8,658 bases of DNA from Thiohalobacter sp. (GCA_027030825.1 JALVEM010000360.1:1-8658), one strand, 5' to 3'. Positions 1 to 6,514 are shown, counted from the first letter of the stretch. Numbers and translations: made by a program. The notes: generated by a model not told the origin, from the sequence alone.

Positions 1-967
1 CCAGGCCGGGCGAGGCGCCGATGCCGGCCGGGTTCCGGCGCGCCAGGCGCTGTGCCAGGCTGGCGCTCGCGGCGGCGTGCCTCCAGAAGGCCTGCAGTCC
101 CAGCGGGCCGTCGGCGGGGTTGCGGAAGGTCCGGCTGACGGCCAGCCCGAGCGCCATGTTCAGGGCGTTCTCGAAGCCGAGCACGCGGCCGATGGCCTGC
201 TCCAGGGTGTCCACCCGCCCCGCATAGTTGTAGAAGGCCGAGCGCGCCTGGCGGATGAGCTGGGCGGTCAGGCTGGGGTCGCATTCCACGATGGCCGAAA
301 GGGCGCGTACGTCGGCCTCCGGGTCGTTGCGCAGTCGCAGCAGGCGCCGGGCCATCTCCGGCATGGCAGGCAGCCGGTCGATGCGCCGGATGGTCTCGCG
401 GATGTCCTCCACCGGCCGCAGCTGGGCCAGCAGGTGGTGATCGACCGGCCGCCCGGGCAGGCTGAAGTCCTCGTCCGCGCGGGTGGCCAGCACGCTGAGC
501 GGACGGGCGAACTCGAGGCGGATGCTCGATTCGTGGAGACGGGCGAATTCGGAACCGGACATGCAGAGGATGGATGCGCGGCTGCCGGGCTCGAAACAGA
601 CCAGGGGCTGCTCGAACAGGACCGGATCGATCACGGTGTCGATGTGCCAGGGCGCGCCCAGGGGCGGTACGGTGCCGGGTTCGGCGTCGGGAAAGGCGGC
701 CTCCACCGCTTCGCGCGAGGCCGGCCGGAAATCGGCGTGGAAGCGCTCGCGCAGGGCGCCGAAGTCGATCAGGGCGTCGGCGGGGAGCACGGCGAGCAGG
801 CGCCTGTCACCGGCATCGCGCAGCAGCACCGCGCGGGCGAAACTGCCGGGCGGGAGGTCGAGCAGGCGGGCGGCGTCCTGCAGGCTGCGTGTCGGGGCAT
901 GACCGCGCTGTTCGAAGGGCAGTCGGCGTTCGTGGAGCAGCTGCAGCAGGCGTTCATCGGCACGCAT
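1..967 (-). CDS. YbaK-like aminoacyl-tRNA deacylase domain fused to HDOD domain (3' part outside window)
   Basis: The reading frame is open from an ATG at 967 to the window edge, giving 322 codons without a stop, so the C-terminus is missing. Residues about 1-150 resemble the YbaK/ProX aminoacyl-tRNA deacylase fold, including the family-typical EPGTVPPLG at residues 96-104. Residues from about 196 onward match the start of an HDOD domain: RIDRLPAMPEMARRLL, then ECDPSLTAQLIRQARSAFYN and an AIGRVLGFENALNM segment. The combination is a known gammaproteobacterial architecture. HDOD proteins are usually non-catalytic signalling relatives of HD hydrolases; whether the deacylase-like half still edits tRNA or only binds is not visible. 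The start is supported by CAGGAAA six bases upstream of the ATG. The gene lies 54 bp downstream of xthA on the same strand and has its own promoter candidate in that gap. It lacks a stop inside the window, so only the N-terminal two-thirds or so can be described. Confidence 0.85.
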   Translation of the reverse strand, partial: MRADERLLQLLHERRLPFEQRGHAPTRSLQDAARLLDLPPGSFARAVLLRDAGDRRLLAVLPADALIDFGALRERFHADFRPASREAVEAAFPDAEPGTVPPLGAPWHIDTVIDPVLFEQPLVCFEPGSRASILCMSGSEFARLHESSIRLEFARPLSVLATRADEDFSLPGRPVDHHLLAQLRPVEDIRETIRRIDRLPAMPEMARRLLRLRNDPEADVRALSAIVECDPSLTAQLIRQARSAFYNYAGRVDTLEQAIGRVLGFENALNMALGLAVSRTFRNPADGPLGLQAFWRHAAASASLAQRLARRNPAGIGASPGL

Positions 968-996
968 CGCACTTTCCTGCCGGGAGTCTTCGAGAG

Positions 997-1025
997 ACTA
1001 TAGCAGCCCGCCGCGGCCGCGTCAC
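997..1025 (-). promoter_or_regulatory. Candidate sigma-70 promoter (extended -10) for the deacylase/HDOD gene
   Basis: On the minus strand TATAGT (1002-997) is preceded by TGC, giving an extended -10 element. A -35-like GTGACG (1025-1020, four of six consensus positions) lies exactly 17 bp upstream. The -35 overlaps the stop codon of xthA. Position about 30 bp before the start codon fits. This is a pattern match only. Confidence 0.4.
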
Positions 1026-1837
1026 AGATCGAAGTCGCTCCAGACGGGCGCGTGGTCGGAGGGTTTCTGCATGGCGCGAATGTCGTAGGCGATGCCGCTG
1101 TCCGTGCAGCGCTTCGCGAGCGGGTGCGTGGCGAGGATGAGATCGATGCGCAGGCCGCGTTTGGGATCACGCTCGAAGCCCCGGCTGCGGTAGTCGAACC
1201 AGCTGAAGCGGTCGTTCACGTCCGGGTGCAGGCGCCGATAGGTGTCTTCCAGCCCCCAGTCGAACAGCCGCCGCATCCATTCCCGTTCCTCGGGCAGGAA
1301 GCTGGTCTTGCCGGTGCGCAGCCAGCGCTTGCGGTTCTCCTCGCCGATGCCGATGTCGTTGTCGAAGGGCGCGATGTTCATGTCACCCATGAGCACCAGC
1401 CAGTCCTTCGGCGAATAGTGCCGCTCGAGGTAGTGCAGCACGTCTTCGTAGAACTTGCGCTTGGCCGGGAACTTGACCGGGTGCTCGCGATTCTCGCCCT
1501 GCGGGAAGTAGCCGTCGATGACGATCAGGCGCCGTCCGCGGCCGAGCGGAAAGATGCCGGTGATGAGCCGCCGCTGCGCATCCTCGCCGTCCTCGGGCAG
1601 GCCGAGGATCACCTCCCGGGGCGGCTGCTTCGAGAGCAGCGCCACGCCGTAGTGGCTCTTCTGGCCGTGGAAGTGCACGTGATAGCCCAGGGCTTCCACC
1701 GCCTCGCGCGGGAACTCGCTGTCCTGGACCTTGGTTTCCTGCAGCCCCACGATGTCGGGGTCGTAGCGGTCGCGCAGGGCCTCGAGCTGATGCAGACGGG
1801 CACGGATGCCATTGACGTTGAAGGAGACGATACGCAT
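1022..1837 (-). CDS. xthA: Exodeoxyribonuclease III
   Basis: Encodes a 271-residue exonuclease III, the AP endonuclease and 3'-5' exonuclease of base excision repair, acting on abasic sites and blocked 3' ends; E. coli Xth is 268 residues. All family motifs are present: SFNVNG with N7 and N9, LQETK with metal ligand E34, DGYFPQG with Y110, GDMNIAP with D152 and N154, RIDLIL with D232, and SDHAP with D261/H262, the catalytic His-Asp pair. The frame stays open upstream to 1933, but the chosen ATG at 1837 begins exactly at the conserved MRIVSFNVNG and has CAGGA ten bases upstream. Longer starts would add a non-conserved 32-residue leader and overlap the divergent DUF502 gene. It is divergent from DUF502 across 68 bp. 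No good promoter could be recognised there. Confidence 0.96.
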   Translation of the reverse strand: MRIVSFNVNGIRARLHQLEALRDRYDPDIVGLQETKVQDSEFPREAVEALGYHVHFHGQKSHYGVALLSKQPPREVILGLPEDGEDAQRRLITGIFPLGRGRRLIVIDGYFPQGENREHPVKFPAKRKFYEDVLHYLERHYSPKDWLVLMGDMNIAPFDNDIGIGEENRKRWLRTGKTSFLPEEREWMRRLFDWGLEDTYRRLHPDVNDRFSWFDYRSRGFERDPKRGLRIDLILATHPLAKRCTDSGIAYDIRAMQKPSDHAPVWSDFDL

Positions 1838-1895
1838 GCGGACTGTATCCTGCGGCCTTTGCAGGGCATCATTGTGCCAGAATCCGCCCGTCATT

Positions 1896-1899
1896 GGAG
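1896..1899 (+). promoter_or_regulatory. Ribosome binding site deciding the DUF502 start
   Basis: GGAG six bases before the ATG at 1906. A TTG at 1894, in the same frame, overlaps this site and is therefore an unlikely start. Confidence 0.7.
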
Positions 1900-1905
1900 A
1901 CACGC

Positions 1906-2565
1906 ATGGCCGGACAGAAACGCAAGCCTGCATCCCGATTCCAGCGCTACGTGCTCACGGGCCTGTTCACCGCCATCCCCCTGTGGGTGACCTGGGTGAT
2001 CTTCGAGTTCTTCGTCGCCCAGCTCACCCGGATCGGACGTCCCTGGGTGAAGGCCATCGTCCAGCCGCTGCAGGCGCAGTGGCCGGAGCTGGCGCGCTGG
2101 CTCGAATCCGGCTGGCTGGAGCCGGTGCTGGCCATTCTGGTCACCCTGGCGCTGCTCTATGCCCTGGGCTGGGCGGCCACGCGGGTGGCCGGGCGGCGCA
2201 TGCTGGCGCTGGTCGAGTCCCTGCTGGAGCGCATCCCGCTGATCGAAAAGGTCTACGGCGCCACCCGCCAGCTCATCCGGGTCATGCAGGAGCGCCCGGA
2301 AGGGGTGGAGCGGGTGGTTCTGATCGACTTCCCCTCGCCCGGCATGAAGACCGTGGGACTGGTGATGCGGGTGATCGAGCATCCCGCCACGGGCGAGCCG
2401 ATGGCGGCGGTGTATGTGCCGACCACGCCCAATCCCACGTCCGGCTATCTCGAGCTGGTGCCGCTCGATCGGGTGGAGGAGACCGACTGGAGCCTGGACG
2501 AAGCCATGACCTTCATCATCTCCGGGGGCGCCGTGGCCCCGGGGAAGCGGAAGGACGTCGAGTGA
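1906..2565 (+). CDS. DUF502 family inner-membrane protein
   Basis: A 219-residue protein of the DUF502 family, whose function is not established. Two hydrophobic segments are visible, residues about 16-37 and 71-92, with a basic N-terminus (KRKPASRFQR) suggesting a cytoplasmic N-terminus. Family hallmarks follow: RIPLIEKVYGATRQLI at 109-124, VPTTPNPTSGY at 171-181 and MTFIISGGAV at 201-210. Length is normal for the family. The ATG at 1906 is chosen because a GGAG sits six bases upstream. It is followed after 69 bp by the DUF2914 gene on the same strand, so the two may be co-transcribed, although the gap contains a weak dyad. Plant relatives (LCV-type proteins) belong to the same family, but that gives no specific function here. 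Confidence 0.92.
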   Translation: MAGQKRKPASRFQRYVLTGLFTAIPLWVTWVIFEFFVAQLTRIGRPWVKAIVQPLQAQWPELARWLESGWLEPVLAILVTLALLYALGWAATRVAGRRMLALVESLLERIPLIEKVYGATRQLIRVMQERPEGVERVVLIDFPSPGMKTVGLVMRVIEHPATGEPMAAVYVPTTPNPTSGYLELVPLDRVEETDWSLDEAMTFIISGGAVAPGKRKDVE

Positions 2566-2621
2566 ACCCGGTCACGGCAATGGCGTGATCCCCGCGGCAC
2601 CATGAGGACATCGGAGATCTC

Positions 2622-2626
2622 GGAGG
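2622..2626 (+). promoter_or_regulatory. Ribosome binding site deciding the DUF2914 start
   Basis: GGAGG eight bases before the ATG at 2635. An upstream in-frame ATG at 2602 has no comparable site and would put ten extra polar residues before the signal peptide. The ATG at 2629 lies only two bases after this site. Confidence 0.7.
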
Positions 2627-2634
2627 TGATGGTC

Positions 2635-3342
2635 ATGCGAGTTCGAGGATTGATCGGATGTCTGGGACTGGCGCTGCTCGCGACCGGCGCCTGCGCGCAG
2701 GAAGCGGCCGGTCCCCCGGTGCACGAGAAACCCGAGGGCGAGGTGGCGCGGGCGCAGTTCACCCGGGGCATCGTCGACCGCGAACCCGTCGATCGGGTCA
2801 CGGTGCTGCCCAACGACGAGACCACGCTCTATTACTTCACCGAATTGCGGCGACTGGCCGGGCACACGGTGCTGCACCGGTGGCGTTACAAGGGACAGGT
2901 GCTTGCCGAGGTGGCCTTCAAGGTGGGCGGGCCGCGCTGGCGCGTCTATTCGCGCAAGACCCTGTTGCCCTCGCAGCTGGGGCGTTGGGAGGTCGAGGTC
3001 GTCGATCGCGACAGCGGCTGGCCGCTGCGGGTGGACTATTTCGAGTATGTGGCGGCGCCGGCCTCGTCACCGGAGGCCTCGTCACCGGAAGTCGGCGAAT
3101 CGACCGGCCCGGCGGGCGGTGACGCCGGTGGCAGCGGGACTGCATCGACGACCACGCCGCTGCCGGCCTCGTCGGAGGTGCCGGCTGCATCCCCGTCAGC
3201 GGGGGCCGAGACGGGGCCTGACACCGGTGCGGCGACGGGGGCGGCGTCGTCCGGGGACGACACCGCGGGTTCGGCATCGTCCGGTTCCGGCAGCGCCGGC
3301 GCCACGGATCCCGCGAGCGGGGAGGCGGCGACTGTCCCCTGA
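2635..3342 (+). CDS. Secreted DUF2914 domain protein with low-complexity acidic tail
   Basis: A 235-residue exported protein. Residues 1-21 form a Sec signal peptide (MRVRG, hydrophobic GLIGCLGLALLATG, cleavage likely after ACA). The DUF2914 domain occupies about residues 38-138: ARAQFTRGIVDREPVD, LYYFTELRRLAGHTVLHRW, VAFKVGGPRWRVYSRKTLLP and the closing VDYFEY. Function of the family is unknown. From residue 139 the protein turns into about 97 residues of Ala, Gly, Ser, Thr and Pro with scattered Asp/Glu and no Lys or Arg. It contains a tandem ASSPE pair. The Cys at residue 20 is not in a convincing lipobox. Codons from residue 134 to the stop overlap the convergent gene on the other strand. 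The domain itself is complete before the overlap becomes substantial, so the tail may be an appended, dispensable or wall-spanning linker-like segment; that is inference. Confidence 0.88.
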   Translation: MRVRGLIGCLGLALLATGACAQEAAGPPVHEKPEGEVARAQFTRGIVDREPVDRVTVLPNDETTLYYFTELRRLAGHTVLHRWRYKGQVLAEVAFKVGGPRWRVYSRKTLLPSQLGRWEVEVVDRDSGWPLRVDYFEYVAAPASSPEASSPEVGESTGPAGGDAGGSGTASTTTPLPASSEVPAASPSAGAETGPDTGAATGAASSGDDTAGSASSGSGSAGATDPASGEAATVP

Positions 3343-4244
3343 GCCGATTCGGCCCGTTGCCTGGCGGCGCGGAAGCGCGCCAGGCCCTCGCGCCGCGCCC
3401 GAGCCCAGGCACGCTTCAGCTGCGCCTGCCAGGCCGCCTCGCGGGCACGGCGCTCGGCGGCCGCGCGCGCCTCGGCCTCCGCGGCGAGCCTGGCGGGCAG
3501 ATCCGGGTCCACATCCTTCCAGACCATCTCCGTCCGGAGAGCGAGCGCCTGGAGGTTGGCGGCCGCTGCCGTGGCGAGGGCGTCGAGGCGGGCGCGGTAT
3601 TCGGGATCGCTGGCCCGCAACCAGGCGCCGAGGGCCAGGGTGGCGGCCAGCAGAAGAAGCCATGTCCAGGGCCGGTAGCCTCTCGCCGGGCGATGCTCGG
3701 TCACTGACGGGGCGTGCTTCTTCGGGTCGGAACGTCCCGTTTCCGGACGGGCCGGCCTGTTTCCGGTTCGCGGGGTTTCGGCAGCGGGCGGCCCGGATGG
3801 ATCCGGAGCCAGATCCAGCGGCTGTCGGGGCAGGGCGCGCCCCGCCTTGCCGAGCAGCAGGGCGAGCTCGAAATCCCCCTCGGGCTCTGCCGGCTCCGTG
3901 TCTCCGGCCGTATCCTTCCCGGGCGTGACGGGATCCCCGGGCGACCAGATCCTGGATTCGCGCAGCCGGAACTTCGCTTCCGCGAGGCGCAGCCTGCGCA
4001 GCTCCGCCTCGGCCTTGCGGCGGATGCGCTCGGCGGCCTCGAGCCGCTGACGGACGAGCGTGTCCGCCTCGGCCAGATCGCCTTCGAGATCCCGCTCGGC
4101 CTCCTGGCGGATGTGGCGGGCGGTCTCCAGCAGCTGTTCGAGCTCGCGCACCCGTTCCCGGCCCGTGTGCACGCCCTCCACGAGCGGAATGTCCTGGTCC
4201 CTGCCGAACTCGGGATAGACGATCTTGCCGTTGCGAGTGTTCAT
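3036..4244 (-). CDS. Unrecognised single-pass membrane protein with coiled coils
   Basis: A 402-residue protein I cannot assign to a family. Residues 27-97 are a highly charged heptad-like helix (RVRELEQLLETARHIRQEAE and on). Residues 98-190 are a proline-rich, probably disordered linker. Residues about 193-209 are a single membrane segment (WTWLLLLAATLALGAWL) preceded by basic residues, predicting N-terminus in the cytoplasm and C-terminus in the periplasm. Residues 212-302 are a second Ala/Arg/Glu-rich helix. Residues 303-402 are an acidic Ala/Pro/Ser tail with one Lys. The frame remains open upstream to 4538. I start at 4244 because the helix-forming protein begins MNTRNGKIVYPEF and GAAGG lies four bases upstream, whereas the upstream extension is arginine/cysteine-rich noise. 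The layout loosely recalls TolA/TonB-type scaffold proteins in having helix, membrane anchor and linkers, but no TolA or TonB domain is seen. The 3' 307 bp overlap the DUF2914 gene antisense. Confidence 0.72.
   Translation of the reverse strand: MNTRNGKIVYPEFGRDQDIPLVEGVHTGRERVRELEQLLETARHIRQEAERDLEGDLAEADTLVRQRLEAAERIRRKAEAELRRLRLAEAKFRLRESRIWSPGDPVTPGKDTAGDTEPAEPEGDFELALLLGKAGRALPRQPLDLAPDPSGPPAAETPRTGNRPARPETGRSDPKKHAPSVTEHRPARGYRPWTWLLLLAATLALGAWLRASDPEYRARLDALATAAAANLQALALRTEMVWKDVDPDLPARLAAEAEARAAAERRAREAAWQAQLKRAWARARREGLARFRAARQRAESAQGTVAASPLAGSVAPALPEPDDAEPAVSSPDDAAPVAAPVSGPVSAPADGDAAGTSDEAGSGVVVDAVPLPPASPPAGPVDSPTSGDEASGDEAGAATYSK
3061..3090. repeat. 15-bp tandem repeat inside the antisense overlap
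   Basis: Two adjacent copies of GCCTCGTCACCGGA plus G or A. Being five codons long, the unit keeps both frames: it reads ASSPE twice on the plus strand and SGDEA twice on the minus strand. Confidence 0.85.
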
Positions 4245-4464
4245 CTGGCCTTCTTTGCTGACGCCGTCATCGTTGTCGTGGGAGAAACCATTTTCCGGGA
4301 TGCTTCGGACGATTGCCGGTCGTGCGTCACGCGGGCACTGCGAACCCGGCCACGAAGCGGGGGCGTCGTCCGCCGACGGACGGTGCCGTCCTGCTCCGTT
4401 CATCGGCCGCGCCCGGTTCCCGCTTGAATCGTTGCGGGCGCGGCCCCACCGTTTTGTGATGCGA

Positions 4465-4493
4465 TTGACGTTTTCGGCGCAAAGGCGGAGAGT
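4465..4493 (+). promoter_or_regulatory. Candidate sigma-70 promoter for the small protein/PilZ pair
   Basis: TTGACG (4465-4470, five of six -35 positions), a 17-bp spacer, then GAGAGT (4488-4493), which keeps A2, A4 and T6 of the -10 consensus. A 19-bp alternative GAGTAT overlaps. It lies 39 bp before the start codon in a 287-bp gap between divergent genes. No convincing promoter was seen for the minus-strand gene in the same gap. Confidence 0.4.
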
Positions 4494-4531
4494 ATGCGGC
4501 CTCGTGTGGCAAGCAGCAGGAGTCGATATCC

Positions 4532-4822
4532 ATGGCATCCACGGTTGACGACCTGAGTATCGAATACGAGGAAGACGGGCAGGTGCTCGTCAAGGAGCTG
4601 GACAAGGTGGTGCTCTCGAAGGGCGCCTGGTCGACCGTCATCTATCGCTACCGTGAATGGGACCGGGCGAAGCAGGAATACGGCCCGGACAAGTACACGA
4701 TTCGCCGCTACCAGAAGCGGGGCGGCGAGTACATGCAGAAGTCCAAATTCAACATCTCCAGTCGCGACCAGGCCCGCGCCATCGTCGCGGCGCTGGAGAG
4801 ATGGATCGCCGCAGAAGACTGA
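4532..4822 (+). CDS. Small conserved-type protein of unknown function
   Basis: A 96-residue soluble, highly charged protein with no signal peptide or membrane segment. It looks like a real gene: AGGAG lies nine bases before the ATG, a promoter candidate lies upstream, and the composition is protein-like (EYEEDGQVLVKELDK, an aromatic-rich middle YRYREWDRAKQEYGPDKYTI, then RRYQKRGGEYMQKSKFNI). The C-terminus, residues 78-94, is a probable amphipathic helix (RDQARAIVAALERWIAA). A strand-rich basic half followed by one helix is reminiscent of small PC4-like nucleic-acid-binding proteins, but I see no diagnostic motif and do not assign it. It lies 65 bp upstream of the PilZ gene in the same direction without an obvious terminator, so co-transcription is plausible. 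Confidence 0.8.
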   Translation: MASTVDDLSIEYEEDGQVLVKELDKVVLSKGAWSTVIYRYREWDRAKQEYGPDKYTIRRYQKRGGEYMQKSKFNISSRDQARAIVAALERWIAAED

Positions 4823-4873
4823 CTGGCGCGGAAACTGCTTGTTTCATGGCGTTGCCGGAATTGCGACGGCAGG

Positions 4874-4879
4874 AAGGAG
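4874..4879 (+). promoter_or_regulatory. Ribosome binding site deciding the PilZ start
   Basis: AAGGAG eight bases before the ATG at 4888. The frame is open much further upstream, with another ATG at 4846, but neither that ATG nor earlier ones has such a site. Confidence 0.75.
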
Positions 4880-4887
4880 TCGGGTCG

Positions 4888-5319
4888 ATGAGAAGTTACA
4901 TACGCCATCCTTCCGAGATCCCGGTCGAGATCGAGCTGTGCCCCGCCGGCACCTGCCGGCAGCCCGTCGACAGCCGACTGCGCGACGTGGGCATGGGCGG
5001 CATTTCCTTCGTCATGCAGACCGAGGTGTGCATCGGCATGCTGGTGCGCGTTCGCATTCCCGTCGTGGATCCCTGTTTCGAGGCGCTCGGCCGGGTGACG
5101 CGCGTGGACTGCGAGGCGGGCCGGTGCGTGGTGGCCGTGGGTTTTCTCGATCGGGCCGATGCCTATCGCGCCCGCATGGTGGAGCAGATCTGCCACATCG
5201 AGCAGTACCGCCGCGACGTCCGGCAGCGCGAGGGCCGGCGGCTCAGTCCGGAGGAGGCCGCCCGCGAATGGATCGAGCGGCATGCCGCGGCTTTTCCCTC
5301 TCTCGAAGAGATTGCTTAG
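4888..5319 (+). CDS. PilZ-domain protein (putative c-di-GMP receptor)
   Basis: A 143-residue cytoplasmic protein with a PilZ domain at about residues 2-90. PilZ domains bind cyclic di-GMP through an N-terminal RxxxR and a D/NxSxxG motif. RxxxR is present as RSYIR (R2 to R6). The second motif reads DVGMGG at 33-38, so the expected serine is glycine at residue 35. The beta-barrel strands are recognisable: GISFVM, LVRVRIPV, GRVTRVD and CVVAVGFLD. A helical C-terminal extension (residues 92-143, ending SPEEAAREWIERHAAAFPSL) probably mediates the output contact. The start is set by AAGGAG. The gene ends 11 bp before the convergent phosphatase gene, leaving no room for a dedicated terminator hairpin. 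Binding of c-di-GMP is likely from the family but uncertain because of the Ser-to-Gly change. Confidence 0.87.
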   Translation: MRSYIRHPSEIPVEIELCPAGTCRQPVDSRLRDVGMGGISFVMQTEVCIGMLVRVRIPVVDPCFEALGRVTRVDCEAGRCVVAVGFLDRADAYRARMVEQICHIEQYRRDVRQREGRRLSPEEAAREWIERHAAAFPSLEEIA

Positions 5320-5330
5320 CAGGCTGCCGA

Positions 5331-6125
5331 CTACGCCTCTCCCGCCAGCCAGGTCTGCCAGCGTTCGAAGTGCCCGCCATCGAGCGCGGCGACGACGGAA
5401 CGGGGCGCCAGCGAGGGCCGGAACAACGGCTCGCCGGTGAGCGTCCGGCAGTGGCCTCCGGCCTCGGTCAGCAGCAGTTGGCCGGCGGCGAGATCCCAGA
5501 GCTTCTGTCCGCCGTGCAGGAGCAGGTGGCCGCGCCCGGCGGCCAGCCAGGCCCATTCCAGCACGCAGGCGCCGAAGTTGCGCTGCGAGTGATAGGGCGG
5601 GCTGCTGACCAGCCGTTCGCGCAGCGGGCCGGGAAGCCGCTTGAGATCCACCATGGCGAGCGTCTGCTCGAAGGGCACGGCCGGGCAGGGCGGGCGCAGA
5701 CGCTGGTGGTTGCAGTAAGCGCCGCCGCCGGCCACGGCATGAAAGAACTCGCCGCGGCAGGGATCGAGCGTGAACCCGGCCGTCACCCGGCCGTCGCCGA
5801 CCAGCGCGAGGGAGATGCCGAAGAAGGGGATGCCCGCGGCATAGTTGCTGGTGCCGTCGATCGGGTCCAGCACCCAGAGCGGCGTGCCGCGGGTCAGCGC
5901 CGCCTTCTGCTCCGCCTCCGGCATTTCCTCGCTGAGAAAGCCGATCGCCGGGAAATGCCGGTGCAGCGCCTCGCGCAGGCGACGGTTCACCGCGAGGTCC
6001 GCCTCGGTGAGCAGGCTGCCGTCGGCCTTGCAGGTGGCATGGATGTGGCGGAAGCGGGGCAGGATCTCCCGGTCCGCGGCCTCGCGCAACAGGGTCTCGA
6101 TGGTGGCGATCTCGCCGGGTGTCAT
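5331..6125 (-). CDS. Inositol monophosphatase family protein
   Basis: A 264-residue Mg-dependent sugar- or nucleotide-phosphate phosphatase of the inositol monophosphatase superfamily. Visible signature elements: KADGSLLTEADL (33-44), the acidic pair E66/E67 in FLSEEM, motif A WVLDPIDGTSNY (84-95) with metal ligands D87 and D90, and motif B LWDLAAGQLLLTEAGG (209-224) with D211. Substrate cannot be read from sequence; family members include SuhB, CysQ and histidinol-phosphate phosphatase, and this protein lacks features that would let me choose. The ATG at 6125 overlaps the msrB stop as ATGA, which suggests translational coupling. The frame continues open upstream through msrB but that extension is a shadow of msrB. 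It is the last gene of the Rieske-msrB operon. Confidence 0.9.
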   Translation of the reverse strand: MTPGEIATIETLLREAADREILPRFRHIHATCKADGSLLTEADLAVNRRLREALHRHFPAIGFLSEEMPEAEQKAALTRGTPLWVLDPIDGTSNYAAGIPFFGISLALVGDGRVTAGFTLDPCRGEFFHAVAGGGAYCNHQRLRPPCPAVPFEQTLAMVDLKRLPGPLRERLVSSPPYHSQRNFGACVLEWAWLAAGRGHLLLHGGQKLWDLAAGQLLLTEAGGHCRTLTGEPLFRPSLAPRSVVAALDGGHFERWQTWLAGEA

Positions 6126-6514
6126 GTGCCCTCGCGCCCCCGGGGGCGGAAGTCGAGCGCGGCGGAATTGATGCAGTAGCGCAGTCCGGTCGGCGGCGGC
6201 CCGTCCGGGAACACGTGACCCAGGTGCGCATCGCAGGCGGCGCACCGCACCTCGGTTCTGACCATGCCGTGCGAGGTGTCGACGGTCTCGCGCAGGGCGG
6301 CGGGAGACGCCGGGCGCAGGTAGCTGGGCCAGCCGGTGCCGGAGTCGAACTTGTCCTGCGAGTCGAACAGGGGCGCGCCGCAGCAGATGCAGTGGTACAC
6401 CCCGTCCTCGTGATGGTTCCAGTAGCGCCCGGTGAACGGCGGTTCCGTCGCGCTGCACCGGGTCACCCGCCAGGCGAGCTCCCCGAGCCGTTCCCGTTCC
6501 GTCTCGTCAGTCAT
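6122..6514 (-). CDS. msrB: Peptide-methionine (R)-S-oxide reductase
   Basis: A 130-residue MsrB, which reduces the R-epimer of methionine sulfoxide in oxidised proteins. The family pattern is complete: structural zinc ligands C42/C45 (GVYHCICCGAPLF) and C91/C94 (RCAACDAHLGHVF), the KFDSGTGWPSY segment at 55-65, His in HLGHVF, and the catalytic C114 in GLRYCINS. A conventional resolving Cys position was not judged. No signal peptide, so it acts in the cytoplasm. The start codon lies eight bases inside the 3' end of the Rieske gene and the stop overlaps the start of the phosphatase gene, so translation of all three is probably coupled. Length is normal for a stand-alone MsrB. Confidence 0.96.
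   Translation of the reverse strand: MTDETERERLGELAWRVTRCSATEPPFTGRYWNHHEDGVYHCICCGAPLFDSQDKFDSGTGWPSYLRPASPAALRETVDTSHGMVRTEVRCAACDAHLGHVFPDGPPPTGLRYCINSAALDFRPRGREGT

Noticed and set aside
77..1003. 308-codon plus-strand open frame, and overlapping shorter plus-strand frames at 21-227, 255-440, 483-902 and 574-1140
   Set aside because: Antisense to the deacylase/HDOD gene, with no family match and no ribosome site; a by-product of high GC at third positions.
1865..1880. Sigma-54-like site (TGGCAC...GC) upstream of xthA on the minus strand
   Set aside because: The GG to GC spacing is one base short of the required distance.
1052..1990. 312-codon plus-strand open frame
   Set aside because: Antisense to xthA, whose catalytic motifs are all intact.
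2570..2590. Dyad GGTCACG/CGTGATC between the DUF502 and DUF2914 genes as a terminator
   Set aside because: Seven-base stem with one G-T pair and no T-run after it; too weak to call.
4245..4538. Upstream extension of the coiled-coil gene to 4538
   Set aside because: The added 98 residues lack protein-like pattern and reach into the start of the divergent small-protein gene; a ribosome site supports 4244.
4653..6179. 508-codon plus-strand frame, and the 507-codon minus-strand frame at 4708-6231
   Set aside because: Both cross several real genes (small protein, PilZ, phosphatase) in the wrong frame and are arginine/proline-rich without domains.
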